Below are positions 9,472 to 21,600 of a DNA stretch of 64,000 bases, one piece after another (the stretch's first letter is position 1; each line of letters begins with the position of its first letter). A program made the translations under genes and the position numbers. This DNA is from Papaver somniferum (lineage: Eukaryota; Streptophyta; Magnoliopsida; Ranunculales; Papaveraceae), in NCBI RefSeq assembly GCF_003573695.1, contig NC_039359.1, forward strand, positions 156,852,210-156,916,209, written 5' to 3'. The notes under the pieces were generated by a model. That model saw nothing but the letters and a program-made list of their open reading frames with translations. It did not search any database and had not been told where the DNA came from.

Positions 9472-10977
9472 TGATTAAAGTTTTTGAGAGTCGTTGTTGT
9501 AAATAGGATTCGTTTCAGACTTGTGAAGGAAATGGAATTTTTAGATTTAATAAAAATATATATACAAAAATATTAACAATGGGCGAGTGGTACTGGGACT
9601 AAGGATTTGGCCGAATTCACTACACAGGGTTCATTCATATATTCTTTGACAATTTAAAACTCAATAAAATTAACATGGACTCTGATTTTGCCAAGATAGA
9701 TTCTCAAAACATCGATTGTAAGTCCTAAGCATGATGTATCAAAACACCTAAGCTAAGCATACATCATCAAATTAAATAACAACCAATTAATTCAAATCAT
9801 ATTTCAATTTTAAATTAATGCAAAAGTCATAAAAAGGAATAAAATAAATTTACCCGTGTATGAAATTCACCCTCCTTCGTCGTCCCAGTGTTGGATTTAG
9901 CTCATCATGATAAAAACACGCTCAAAATATTTATTTATTGCTCAAATGGTGTTTACAATGAAGAGAAGAAGAGAAAATGGTGTAAACAGCTAATGTGCGA
10001 CCCACAGGAAGCGCCACAAAAGAACGATAAAAGAGAAGTGCTATTGTCGCTGTGGTTCTAAGACCCACACCTACGACCCACGCCTGTGAGTCTGTTTCAC
10101 TGTTGATAAACGACTGTCTCTGCGAGTCTGTTCTTCGTGTTCTTGGTGTTCTTCATCATCAGCAGGAGCAGAAACAGAGTTTCATCAACTCTTGATTTCT
10201 CGCTCCTGAGCTCTCCTATCGACCCCAAACTCTCGACACCCTTCTCCTCAACCCCAGCAACCTATTTATACTCAACAGGTCGACCAAATCTTTGTAATAA
10301 CTTCAATATAATCCGGCAGTGAAGAGAATATTTCCGATATATTTTTTTTATTCTTCTGACTTGTTACGGGATTTGTTTCCTGGTTTATCTCTTTCACGCG
10401 TCTTCTCTGAGCTGTAGAATTTGTTTCCAACCAATACAGTCGACCCATGCACGTATCTTCCATCCAAAAATTCCGAGAATAGAATATCTTCCCTGTTTTG
10501 AGAATATCTTCCCTGTTTTGCATCCCACGATTATCCAGCCCAAATAACTCGATTCGAAAAACCATACCATCCCGGTTAGGCTATAACAGGTCCAACCCAA
10601 TGAAAACTAGCCCTTGAATCTTTTTATATCACGTCCAAAATTTGCTTCAACAATTACGCAGGTGAAGAACTATTTTTCCCGCCAAAACTCGGTTCAAATG
10701 GGGAAGAAACTGGTAGCCCCCTATCCAGAGTAGGGGTGCGAATAGCAGCTTCCTTGGGGGTGACCTGGGGGTGCCCCTTAGTAATTAGGTTATCCCTTAT
10801 CCAAAAGCGAGAGTCCGAATAACACTTGTCCTCCGGGTGCCAAAATCAACTTTTCGAGCCGAATTTTCCAAAAATGTTTATTTCCTAAAAATACATAAAA
10901 ACACAATATTAGTACAAAAATAGAGTTCCAACAATACGGACATTGAGGACAAATTAGACACAAAAATGTGTCTATCA
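9472..10977 (-). repeat. 5' LTR of element A1
   Basis: 1,506 bp, TG...CA, near-identical to the left LTR apart from the 175-bp stretch that copy lost. A TATA-type box lies near 10,262-10,273 (minus). Small ORFs here are open by chance and recur in both LTRs. Confidence 0.9.
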
Positions 10978-11716
10978 GCTGCTCTATTTGCTTCACGAAA
11001 CGTATAGACTGCACTGCACGCCTGTAATTGGCTGTGATATCTTATTATAAACTCCCACACATGGTGGCACGTCCAAGGAGGCTTCCAGTCGTCCTTAGAA
11101 AGATAAGACACTACGGTTTTTGAGTCTGAATGCAATGAGACTTTATAACATCCCTTCATAACAGCGAGCTTAAGGCCTGCTTCAACCCCTTGAAACTCAT
11201 GCAGTATGATAGAACCTGGAGTAGCACTACCAGCATACTAGAAGGCTCGCATGTCTCGTCCCTAATAAAGCCCCAAACCCAGCGCCATCAAAGAACCATC
11301 AGTGTTCACTGTAACCTCTCCCTGGCCTGGTTTTCTCCAAGTTGTAGAAATTTGTTTTCGCACTATGAATTTTGGACAACACCCTCATTGGGCGGCAATA
11401 CTTTTTTTATCATTATTGTCTGTCATGACAATATCAATAGAGGTCAGCTTGAGCCGCACATCAACACAAATAAGATGAAGCAGCATCTCCGGTGATAGAG
11501 AGTGTTTAGTGAAAATTCGTCGATTCCTTTTACCCCACAGATGATAGATGCAAGCATTAAAGGCTATTTTTCTCAATGTACCAACCTCCTTGTTACCAGA
11601 AACATGTGTCACACACCACTGAATCTGCGACTCCCAGTCAGTATGACTAGTATGTCTTAACCCAAGTAAGGAATAGAGTCTTACCCAAATGGCAATGGAG
11701 AAGCTACACTGGAATA
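10978..11716 (-). pseudogene. LINE 1, middle segment: linker and RNase H domain
   Basis: Minus-strand frames include NTDGSLMALGLGLY...GVEAGLKLAVMKG and HSDSKTVVSYL...WEFIIRYHS...YTFREANRAAD, the RNase H (RVT_3) domain of plant LINEs, and upstream FNACIYHLWGKRNRRIF, the usual link after the zinc-binding domain. Stops and shifts break it. The segment is bounded by target duplications of two different LTR elements (GCTGC on the left, GAATA at 11,712-11,716 on the right). Confidence 0.8.
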
Positions 11717-12183
11717 TGTAGGATAAGAATCTCGCAACGATTATGTCTCAGCGAAATTATCAATGGTACGGAACAATAGAGTCGCAGAACAGTTTCAGAA
11801 ATGATAGAATAAATGACGTCATCTAAAGTCACGAGAAAGATGTGACAGTCTTGCGAAAATTAGAGAGCTCGCGAAATTAACATTTGTAAGGTTGCGAGAA
11901 TGTCGCAAACCATATCCGAAAATAAAGGACAGATTAGCTGTCATCCACTATGTATTTCCTTATAAATAGTCATTCGAGTTGTAAAGGAGGGGAAGATCTT
12001 TTTGAGTAAGAAACAAGTAAATAGGAGAGAGAAAGTTCAGAGCAGAGATCATTCTTGACTTCTTTATCTTTCTTGTAAGAATATTCAAAAATTAATCAAT
12101 AAAATTAAGAGTGTAAACCTAAAATGAGCTGATCAACAATGAAATCATATGAGGGGTGTAGCGTAGGATTTCCTACAACTACA
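11717..12183 (+). repeat. 5' LTR of element T1
   Basis: 467 bp with TG...CA ends. A TATAAATAG promoter box is at 11,960-11,968 and an AATAAA polyadenylation-type signal near 12,098. The right LTR is a close copy. Confidence 0.9.
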
Positions 12184-12186
12184 TAA

Positions 12187-12204
12187 TGGCGCTAGAAACA
12201 GGGA
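12187..12204 (+). other. Primer-binding site of element T1
   Basis: TGGCGCTAGAAACAGGGA begins three bases after the LTR, at the position expected for a tRNA primer site. The specific tRNA was not identified. Confidence 0.65.
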
Positions 12205-12318
12205 CGAGTTGAAGATTATTCTAGAAAAATCTAAAGATTGATATTGAGATTTGTGAAAATTTAAAGTAATTGATTAAGAATTTTTCATAATTTCTGGCAA
12301 TACTGATAGCAGTGAAGA

Positions 12319-14830
12319 AATGGCTAGAAGAAGAAATACATCCGAACAACCGACTACTATTAAAATAAGCAAAAGAATTGTGGGAAGAGAAAGAAGTGAA
12401 ATGGGAGAATCTACTAGAATGAGAATAATAGAGAAAATATAATTCAATCGCCAATTCAACAAACACTAGTTCAAGAGAGGAATACAGATTATGACAGAGT
12501 GAGCGTACACATTTGGCGATCAAATTCAGCAGAAGAAATAAAAGAAGAGCAACAAAATAGAAATTATAGACAGGAAGAGAGAAATCAAGAAGCAGATGAA
12601 GGAATAATTCATGGAGATGAGGAAATTGGAGCGTTAGAAACATTGAGACGAAGAATACATGAAGAAAGAAGAGCTGAGGCAGAAGAACGTGCGAATTTAA
12701 CAAGGCAAAATCACGAATTAAGGATGGAGAATATAAGATTGCAGAATAGAAGATCGAGAAGTATTACAAAATCATATTCAGATCGACTAGAAGAGAAATG
12801 AGGCGAAATTCACCCACAATCAATGCTGGAAACAATATTCAAGAAGAAATATCAAATCCTAATGAAGAATATCGCGAAAATAGAGAAAGAACTGATGATC
12901 GTTACATTCCACAAAATGAAACTTTTGATGATGGGAAAATTGGAGGAAATCAAGAGAACGGGCAAAATCAGAGACAAAATAACCAAGATGGCGAAGGAAA
13001 TCAAGAGGAAGGAAGAAGAATTTTACATGTGAGAGAAACTCAAAGAAATCAACAGACAATTGAAGAAGAAATTGAAAGACATAATGCTGAACAAGCACGT
13101 TTAATCTGCGAACGTGAAAGATTGAGAGCGGAAATGGAAGAACAAGAGCTTCAGGAGACAATTCGCCAGAACAATCATGACAATCGAGAAAGAAGGCGTA
13201 TACAAAACCGGAATAACGATAATCTCAATGAGGAGTATGATAGAGTAAAGAAATGGCTGAAAGACAGCGAATTGAATTGATAAGAAATGAACAAAATTAT
13301 GGAGGGGAAAATGAACGACATCATCATTTGCGAATTCAAGATAGGGATGAGGAAGAGAATCGCAGAAGAAGACGAGATGAGGATAATGAAGAAGAGATAC
13401 AAAATTTCGCAAGAGAAGATAGACGTGAACGCAGAAGAAGAGAAGCAAAATTAAAGAGACCAATGGGTCAAGATTCAGGTGTAAATAAACAAATCTTGAA
13501 AGAATTAGAAGAAATGAGAGGAATGCTAAATAACAGAGGAGAAGTAGGTAGAAGACAATTGGATGAAGCAATAGAAGAAGCTGCGAAAACTCCATTTACA
13601 AGGGAAGTACAATTAGGAGGAATACCACCGAAATGCAATTTCCCGCATTAACCAGCATTTTCGATGGAACAACTTGTGCAATTCAACATTAAAGCTTATG
13701 TGAGGTGCATGTTACAATGGGAAAATCATGATGCGGTATTGTGCAAATATTTCGCATCCAGCTTAACAGGAGAAGCGTTAAAATGGTTTGAAGGTTTACC
13801 AAAGAATACAATAACCTCCTTCAATCATTTGCAGACCACATTCTTGGGGCATATATAAGTAATAATTCCTCACGACCTGGTATAGAAGATGTGTTTGGAT
13901 TAAAACAAAGGATTGGCGAAAGTTTGAAACACTTGACTAAAAGATGGAGAACTATGTGTAGCGAAATGGCTGGCCGTGTAGATGAGAGATATCTCATATT
14001 ATCATTTATCAATGCTATGTTTGCAACAAACCTGTTGTATGTCCAAATTTTCAGAGTCAAGAATACGATTACAATGACTGAATTGCGAGAACTTCAAGAA
14101 GAATACATTGCTTTAGAGGAAAGAAAAATGAAATGGAATCATATCCAGTTGCGAACACCAGCTCACAAACAGCGAATGCAAGCTTATTACCCAAGCTAAT
14201 AAACACAGTGGCGAATACTTCGCAAGTACAACAAGAAAAGGTGACAAGTAACAATCAGCAGAAATTGGTAGCTATGGGGAGCCGAGATCAAGAAGAGTAT
14301 GAAAGAGAAATTTCTACATCGTGGAGGAAATAACAAGATTCAAAGACTCGATCAACCGCAAGAAACTTATGGAGGTCAAAGACCAAACTTTAATAGAGGA
14401 CAAGGAGGTCACAAGGTATATGGGAAGAAATCAAGATGCCACCTCTAAATGCAAGTGTGGAGAAGATATGGGAAGCTATAATTTTGATGGAGAATATACC
14501 AACACCATGGAACATGGGAACGGAACCACTCCCAAACACAGAAGTCATGAATTTTGTTCTTATCATCATTTTCATGGACATACCACAAACGATTGCAGAA
14601 ATGTAAAGAGAATTATTTTGAGAATGATAGATCAAGGAAAACTAAACGACTTTCTGGTAGGGCATCCGCAATCTCAACCATTACCACCACCGCCAGAACA
14701 TCACAAAATGAATACGATGAAAAAGAAAGAAACATTCTTCATAGAAGTTGGTGCAAAAGCAAAAATCTATTCTGTCACTCTATCGTACATTCATATAAGA
14801 CAATTGAAGATTTTCATGATAATGTTTTGA
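12319..14830 (+). pseudogene. gag of element T1, frameshifted
   Basis: Starts near MARRRNTSEQPTT (12,319). The N-terminal half is extremely rich in Arg, Glu, Asn and Gln and probably coiled. The capsid region at 13,664-14,190 matches Retrotrans_gag: CKYFASSLTGEALKWFEGLP, then a frameshift at about 13,858, then GLKQRIGESLKHLTKRWR. The C-terminal part at 14,530-14,660 has FCSYHHFHGHTTNDCRNVK, the zinc-knuckle-like motif typical of Tat gag, followed by ILRMIDQGKLNDFL. At least five frame changes or stops interrupt it, so no intact protein is made. By family knowledge it would form the virus-like particle. Confidence 0.8.
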
Positions 14831-15003
14831 GTAGAGTGTTCGCAAGAGATAATAATGGAAGAGAAATAATATTGCGAAAATCTCGCGATAGAGGAATGGC
14901 AGAAACAGATCATTTCTTTTACCAGAAGAAATTCCCGAAGGAGAAGAGGTGCATGACAATCCATTGGTAATAAAATTAGAAATTAATCCAAAACCGAAAG
15001 AAG

Positions 15004-15400
15004 ATGAGGATGAAAGCTGAAGATTCATGGGCAATCAATAGAATTCTAGTCGATACTGGAAGCTCTGTGAACATCTTATTTTATCATACTTATAAAACCA
15101 TGGGTGGAAGAGATGATGATCTTATACCATCAACATATAAGATATATGGTTTTAATGGTACTGCTAACAAGCCTAAAGGGGAGGTTACTATGCAAATTCC
15201 ATTGAAGGGAATATCTTCTGAAATCTCATTTGTGTCGTTGATGTAGAATCACCCTACAATGCATTAATTGGTCGACCTTGGCTACATGGGATTCTAGGTG
15301 TAGCTTCAACTTTCCACCAATGCATCAAATTCCCTCACCCCAATGGTGTAGGAATCATAAAGGGAGATTGGGTTGACGGAAAGAGATGTTACGAAACTGA
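15004..15400 (+). pseudogene. Aspartic protease of element T1, broken
   Basis: The frame 15,004-15,246 holds ILVDTGSSVNILFYHTYK, the retroviral-type protease active-site motif DTGSS, then YGFNGTANKPKGEVTMQIPL. After a stop or shift at 15,244 the frame continues with ESPYNALIGRPWLHG, a conserved block of the same domain in Tat/Ogre elements. Cleavage of the gag polyprotein is the family role. No RT follows, so pol was lost or was never part of this non-autonomous lineage. Confidence 0.8.
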
Positions 15401-16349
15401 GATAGAATCTTGCGAAGGAAGAGCAAACAAGAAGGAAAACTGGCGACAAAAAATCAAATACGTACAAATAAGTGAGAGCTTGATGGTGGATACAATCGAA
15501 AAGAAAGGAGAAGAGATGTTGCAAAATTAATGCTAGCTCAGAATAAAAAAGATGAACATACCACTACCAAGGAAGCAGTAGCAGGGGATGGCAAAGGTAA
15601 TAAAAACAAGAAATGTATGAATGATTAAGTTGTTGCGATAATCTCGCAATAAGTAAAATTCTCAAAAATACATTTGATTGAACAACAAAATTGAGATTGC
15701 GAAATTCAGATACAATATAATGATTTGCGAGACTCTCGCAGAGATAATGAATTTTACAGAAAATAATCAGAGAAGAATGACAAAAGAGAAAGAGGCGAAC
15801 CTTTATGGCGTACACCCTAGTTCGCGAATACAATTTCGCAAGAGGCAAATGTAAGACCTAAAGTACGTCATATAAGGGGGTACCTATTGCATGATTCAGG
15901 GAAAGGCTACACCGCCACCGGAACCTGAGTCATGGAGATTTGGGGTCAATAAAGCCCATCCGGGAGAGGCACCTTGGATTCTCAACTTAAGCATATGACT
16001 TAGGTTGGGCGACTAAGGTAATAAGGACTCTCCCAAGGAGTGCAGATCTGATCAAGGCGCCGAGGTACACGGTTGAGTCAAGAGTGTGGGGGCGTTTGAA
16101 GCGTCCTTGCCATTCTTGACAAGTCTTGGCTTATACTGCACTCGGCCTGAAGAAAACCCCACTTAGGGTGCAGTCTCGTAACCATAAACCCTATAGGTAA
16201 AAGGGATAAGAGGCTGCGAAAACAACTGGTTGTTGTTAAGACTGGATGGGAGGAGCTAACCTTGTATGGTAGAAGTACGCCTCCTTGAAGGGGCAACCAG
16301 GGGAGAAAGGGGAGATAAGGGCGGCACCCTCCATTAGGGAGCTGATAAG

Positions 16350-16680
16350 TGTCTTAAGACGCAAATGTCATAAGGCTTTTTATTCGCAAGGATATTAAGG
16401 CTTGTCATATTTGTGCAACAATCCTGAAGAGGCAATAATACAAAAGAAAAAGATAAGACGAGATCAATGGGTTTTCGCATGAAAGTGCGAAGACGTCCTG
16501 CGATTTCGTCGCAAGACGGCAATGTCATGGGGCTTTATTTTCGCAAGAATATTTAGGCCTGTCATATTGTCGCAACATTCCTGAAGAGGCCATAATACAA
16601 AAGAAAAAGTTAAGGCAAGATCAATGGGTTTTTGCATGAAATGCAAGGACGTCCTGCGATTTTGTCGACAAGAGGTGGCA
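16350..16680 (+). repeat. 157-bp tandem repeat (about two copies) in element T1
   Basis: A unit containing AATGTCATAAGG..., a CCTGAAGAGGC block, and GATCAATGGGTTTT then GACGTCCTGCGATTT occurs at about 16,360-16,515 and again at about 16,517-16,672, with small differences. The surrounding 15,600-16,930 has no convincing ORF. Tandem repeats in 3' untranslated regions are known from Tat/Ogre-type elements. Confidence 0.65.
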
Positions 16681-17034
16681 TAATAAGACCTTTAATTAGG
16701 AAGGAAAAATAAGACCACACAGGAATGAGATTTTGAAAAGAAACAAAATTCACTTCGCAAAAGGTTGCGAAATTATACAATAAGAAATTTTTTATGAAAT
16801 CTCTCATTTGGATTCAAATAACAGAGGCAAGTATGGGAATGTATGAAATTAGAAAATGTTATTTATCTCCATATGAGAGATTTACTCAAAAATTCAAGAA
16901 TTAATGATTTATTGATTAACTGTATTGCAAAGAAGAATTGTTTTCATTTACGCAGGTAAAATGAAGAAACACAAATATACAGAAAGAAGAATAAATGTAC
17001 AAGTATTACAAAGAATCAAAGAAAGAAGTAAAGA

Positions 17035-19741
17035 CTATTTCTTGGTTAATCCTTCATTATCTTCATCAGACTTGTTTCCTTCTTCATCTGCGTCAGAATC
17101 TTCATCACCATCAGAACTTCCATCACTATCAGATTCTTCATCGTCAGCTTCGCTATCAGAGATAATCAAACTGGGAGTATTCTGTGGGATTTCTTCTAAA
17201 AGACAAGGATAATCAGAATGTGGGATATTATGATCATCACAAACCATTGGATGGTTTGATTGCGAAAATGCATAGCGTCATTCTTAAAATTCAACGGTGA
17301 TTTGATTTGATTCTTCAATCTAGAATACTTGTCGTTGCGAGAAGAAAGATTCTTTGCGAGTTCCTCCTTTTCAGCTTCAAGTTCTTCAATCTTTTCACGA
17401 TATATTTTCAGAATCTGCGAACAAAAGACAACCAATTATTAACTTGATGAAAATTCATAAGAAGCAAAAGATTAGTAAAGAAGAGCAATTAGCAACCTTC
17501 TCTGTCAGAAATCATGTCTCTAATCAAGGCTGTATGTTCAACTTGGAGACTAACATTTACGCCTAAATCTTTTCTAGCATCATCTAAAATTTTCGCAGCC
17601 CAGACAAATTCATCCTCACTACTTATGAGAAGACGAGAACGAATTTGATTTTCCCTTTCGCAGAGTTCAATATTCTTGCGGTTAGCTTCATCTCGCTCAA
17701 GTTGAACTTCAAGGAGAGCCTCTTGGAATTTCGCCAAAGCCTTGGCACCTTGATCAGAGATACGATCCTTATCATCTATGAGACCGCTAATTTGGTTCTT
17801 AACTCATTGGTTTTCTCTTTGGAATCAATAAGGAGACGCTTAAATCTGTTGGCTAAGCCTAAACTGGATCTATGATCAATTTCTAAGAGGCGAAATTTCA
17901 ATCTAAGTTCATTTAGAGAAAGAGATGAAATTCTATCATTTGAGAAGCTATTTAAAGAATTGTTGAGACGTTCAAGAAGGGTATCATTATCCAAGGCATT
18001 AGGAAATGAACGAAGAAGGGTAGCTTCATCAAAAAGACCATAAATGTCTGCAAAAAGGATCATTTAAATAAGATAAAACAACAAGATGAATGAATAAAGA
18101 GAAAAGAGAAAAGTAACATACCGTAAAGATGATTATTAGCTTGTTGAAGACTAGAAATTTTGTTCTTATAAGAGGAAGAATCAATTTCTAATTGCATATT
18201 CTTCTCGTGAAGACCTTTAACTTCAGCTTCCAATTCTTCATTCTTTTTGCGAAATTGAAGATTCTTCTTTTCAAGATTTTCGCGTCTTCTCTCTAGATCT
18301 GAGGCAACCGCAAAAGAAGCTTTTCCAGACTGCGAAAAGAAATAAAAAATATTAATATAGAAAGAGATTTTGAGTTATAACAATGAAGAAGTAAAAAGAT
18401 AAAAGTATACCAGACTATTGAGAGAATGCGACAAGTCGGGAGTCACTGATCTAGAAACTCCACGAAGAGATCTATCACCATCTAGTAAAGGGACATCACA
18501 GAGGGTAGCGAGAGATTTGCAGGTATTTGCGAATTGGCTATCTCCCATTCCTTGTAGATAATCAGAAAAGAGGCCAGAAAGCTTAGCCATAGAAGATTCA
18601 GGTGGAGAATCTTCAGTTGCAGCAAGATCATCGTTATCCTCATCATCCTTGTCACTTTCGGAGTTTTCGTTAGGAAGAAAATTTGAAGGAGAAGAAGAAC
18701 GAACTTTTCTTTTCTTTGGAGGAGGACCAGTTGATTTTTCCCTGCGAAGAGTACCTTTACCTTTATCACCAATCTTCGCAGCATCAACAGATTCTTCTAC
18801 TTCAGCAATAATCTTCACACACAGATAGAAATAAGAAATGGAAGCATGGAAGTTATAGTATTATTTAAGTCATAAGAGAAAATTTCTTACCTCATCTGTG
18901 TATGAATGAAGAGCTAACAGAGTACTAGATTTCCCAGTCCTGTTATAACTATCCTTTAGTTTTTGGATCTGCGGAATGTCGCAAGAGTTAGCGAAAAAAA
19001 TAGTAAAAATCAATCAAGAAATATAAAATGAGTTAAAGGGGAAAAACATACCTCTTTCTCCTTCTCGGGCCAAGAGAAAACCCAAGGTTGATATGCAGCG
19101 AAATTCACAGGAAGGACATTTGATCCAGTAATGTAGGGTCCCTTTAGCATTAAAGGAAAAACACACCATTTATCGTCTTTGAATTGGAGAGGAGTTGTGT
19201 TTTTACCAGAATGCCAATCAATATCTTGCATAAGAATTTTGGCTTCATCAATGTTATCTTTCCTTCTTAATCGAATACCCCAGCGAGTATTCTCTTTCTT
19301 CATGGAGATAAGTTCGTAGTTTTCAAAGAAATTCGCCACTGTATACTTCTCAGCAACTATCTCTAGATTTGCGAATTTTGGATCCCTAAGTTCTTTGGAG
19401 TAATGATATCCTCTAATAGCACCACGATTAGCGAACTCTAGCATCAGACGGATGCAGTCCCCACTTAGTTGGAATATGGCTCGCGAAAATCCCGGATGGG
19501 CGAGAATTTCATAAATTAAAGGAAGATCTAGGTTATAAAGAGGAATAGGGAGACCTGCGAGAATCTGACCTAGAGAAATTATGATTGATTGATCATCACA
19601 ATTTTGATTAGAGAAAAGCTTGACAGAAAGAATTGATTTGGCATTCTCATCAGGAATGGTGGAGAGTATAAAACCTTTATCAGCAAGATCTTTTTGGACA
19701 TCTTGTAAATTATTCTCATATCTATGACAACTTGGAGCCAT
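17035..19741 (-). pseudogene. Antisense multi-exon gene of element T1 (coiled-coil, acidic tail)
   Basis: Minus strand, start MAPSCHRYENN at 19,741. In-phase exons with GT-AG borders: 19,741-19,052, 18,968-18,891, 18,812-18,411, 18,329-18,122, then 18,047-17,497 and a last part to 17,035. Exon 1 (230 aa) ends in WCVFPLMLKG...AAYQPWVFSWPEKE, resembling the 'putative gypsy type transposon' domain seen in Tat antisense ORFs. Exon 3 carries a basic nuclear-signal-like PPPKKRKVR and an acidic run. Exons 4-6 predict long coiled coils (LEKKNLQFRKKNEELEAEVK), and the tail is very acidic. A frameshift near 17,780 and a phase clash at the last intron show decay. The function is unknown; a DNA- or chromatin-associated role is a guess. 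Confidence 0.6.
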
Positions 19742-20110
19742 GTTTGAATATAGAGTATGGGAATGAATGGAAAATAAAAGGATTGAAGAAAGAAAAAATT
19801 ACAGCAGCAGAATTTGCAGAAGAATAGTAGAGTTGCAGAGATGAGAGAATTAAAATATAAGAGAAAGTAAAAAGAAAAGCGGAAAAAGGGGGGGAGAAGA
19901 GTATATAAAGAAATTTTTTTACTCGACGAAATAAACACCATTAATACGAAGAGACGTGAGTGGTTGAAAAGTAGCGGTTACAGAAGACGTGTCAAGAAAT
20001 AAATGGAAGAGAGAGTACGTATGATAAATGTGGAATATGAAAAGATAAGCAGTTGCGACATTTCTCATATCATTCTCTACTTTGCAGAGAAGATATGAGA
20101 AGAGGCAAGA

Positions 20111-20579
20111 TGTAGGATCAGAATCTCGCAACGATTATGTCTCAGCGAAATTATCAATGGTACAGCACAATAGCGTCGCAGAACAATTTCAGAAATGACA
20201 GAATAAATGACGTCATCTAAAGTCACGAGAAAGATGTGACAGTCTTGCAAAAATTAGAGAGCTTGCGAAATTAACATTTGTAAGGTTGCGAGAATTCCGC
20301 AAACCATATCCGAAAATAAAGGACAGATTAGTTATCATCCACTATGTATTTCCTTATAAATAGTCATTCGAGTTGTAAAGGAGGGGGAGATCTTTTTTGA
20401 GTAAGAAACAAGTAAATAGGAGAGAGAAAGTTCAGAGCAGAGATCATTCTTGACTTCTTTATCTTTCTTGTAAGAATATTCAAAAATTAAACAATAAAAT
20501 TAAGAGTGTAAACCTAAAAATGAGTTGATCAACAATGAAATCATATGAGGGGTGTAGTGTAGGATTTCCTGCAACTACA
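20111..20579 (+). repeat. 3' LTR of element T1
   Basis: 469 bp, TGTAGGATC...CAACTACA, a close match to the left LTR. It is preceded by a purine-rich tract (GAGAAGAGGCAAGA), the expected polypurine tract, and followed by GAATA. Confidence 0.9.
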
Positions 20580-21600
20580 GAATAGAAGATGGAAATCATC
20601 TTCAAGCATTAGGTTGCACAGAACACAAACTGGATCCACTTTCATCCCCCATGCGAGAAGTTTAAATCTAGTCTTCAACCCTCTATGAAGATCCATTCAA
20701 ACTATAAAGCATTTTCTTGGAATACAGTGAGAGAACCAAACAAGACTCCGCCACTCTTTCATAGGAGCACGACTTCTGAGAGCATTATATGTTTCTTTGA
20801 GTGTAAAATCCTCTCAATTCCCAGCTTTCCATACCACCCTATCCTCAATCATCCAATCAGTTGTGACATTAAGGATATCCAAGTAATAAGTACCTAAAGC
20901 ATTCATCAGATTTGGGGATATGGTCCATTCTCCATTGCATAAACAACTGCTCACACGAGCATCCAAGTGATGAGTAGAGTCATACTTGAAATGCGGAGGA
21001 AAGATATTCAGTAAGTTACCTTGAGGAAGCCATCTGTCTTTCCATAGCTTAGTGGACTCTCCATCGCCGATAAGGTGCAGAACCAAAGAGTTGGCTACAT
21101 CTCGGTGGTCCAAAATACGTCTTTAGCACCAAGAGGAATCCGCTGGGGGTTTAAGAAGCCAGAAATCCTTCCCCTTGATTAGGTCTTCTTGATCCAAGTT
21201 ACCCAAATGGTAGGCTTATCGGACATAATATCCCATATATGTCGAAGATTAGAAGCAATGTTGGTTGTTTCAATACATCTAATACCAATACCACCTTCAC
21301 TATAAGGTACGCAGACCGTAATCCATTTAACAGAAGATTGTTTATACACAAGATCTATACCCTCCCAAAGAAACCTCCGAAAGATAGAATTGATGAGATT
21401 AATTGTTTTCTTTGGAAGGACAAAACACGAAATCCAGAATATTAAAATCCTAATAATTTGGAGATACAACATCTTTATTTTACCATATGTGGGTGTGGGG
21501 CTAAAGGATTCATTCACAAATACTGAAAATGAGCTGGTATCCTTAGTAACCATTTGATTATAAGTTTCATTCCTACCAACATCATAAACAAACATCAATT
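20580..21600 (-). pseudogene. LINE 1, 5' segment: end of RT and zinc-binding domain
   Basis: The minus-strand frame 21,598-21,179 has FRRFLWEG...KWITVCVPYSEGGIGIR, the segment after the reverse transcriptase core. Frames below 21,113 have GDGESTKLWKDRWLP...RVVWKAGN...WFSHCIPRKCFIVW...CVLCN, the zf-RVT domain. Frameshifts and stops occur. The LINE is 5'-truncated here: no upstream RT or endonuclease is found beyond about 21,600. Confidence 0.8.

Larger units (their letters stand above)
4199..10977 (-). mobile_element. LTR retrotransposon A1 (non-autonomous, family A), inserted in LINE 1
   Basis: Two long direct repeats (4,199-5,518 and 9,472-10,977) start TG and end CA and are flanked by the 5-bp target duplication GCTGC at 4,194-4,198 and 10,978-10,982. 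Orientation is minus: a primer-binding site sits inside the right LTR and a purine tract (AAGTTTGGGGGTAT) inside the left LTR. The interior holds one decayed ORF with no recognisable gag, protease, reverse transcriptase or integrase, so the element must have depended on another retrotransposon. The family recurs at 50,558-63,140. The host site is the RNase H region of LINE 1. Confidence 0.9.
11717..20579 (+). mobile_element. LTR retrotransposon T1 (Tat/Ogre-like, no RT), inserted in LINE 1
   Basis: LTRs at 11,717-12,183 and 20,111-20,579 (TGTAGGAT...CAACTACA) are flanked by target duplication GAATA (11,712-11,716 and 20,580-20,584). A primer-binding site starts at 12,187. The plus strand encodes gag and an aspartic protease but no reverse transcriptase, RNase H or integrase. 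The 3' part carries an antisense, intron-containing gene. Antisense ORFs near the 3' LTR are a known habit of the Tat lineage of Ty3/gypsy elements, and gag and protease look Tat-like. Genes are frameshifted, so this is a non-autonomous and now decayed copy. Confidence 0.88.

Noticed and set aside
12221..13595. Long minus-strand hydrophobic ORFs in element T1
   Set aside because: They are the antisense of the Glu/Arg-rich gag region, where GAA/AGA codons read backwards give Phe/Leu/Ser.
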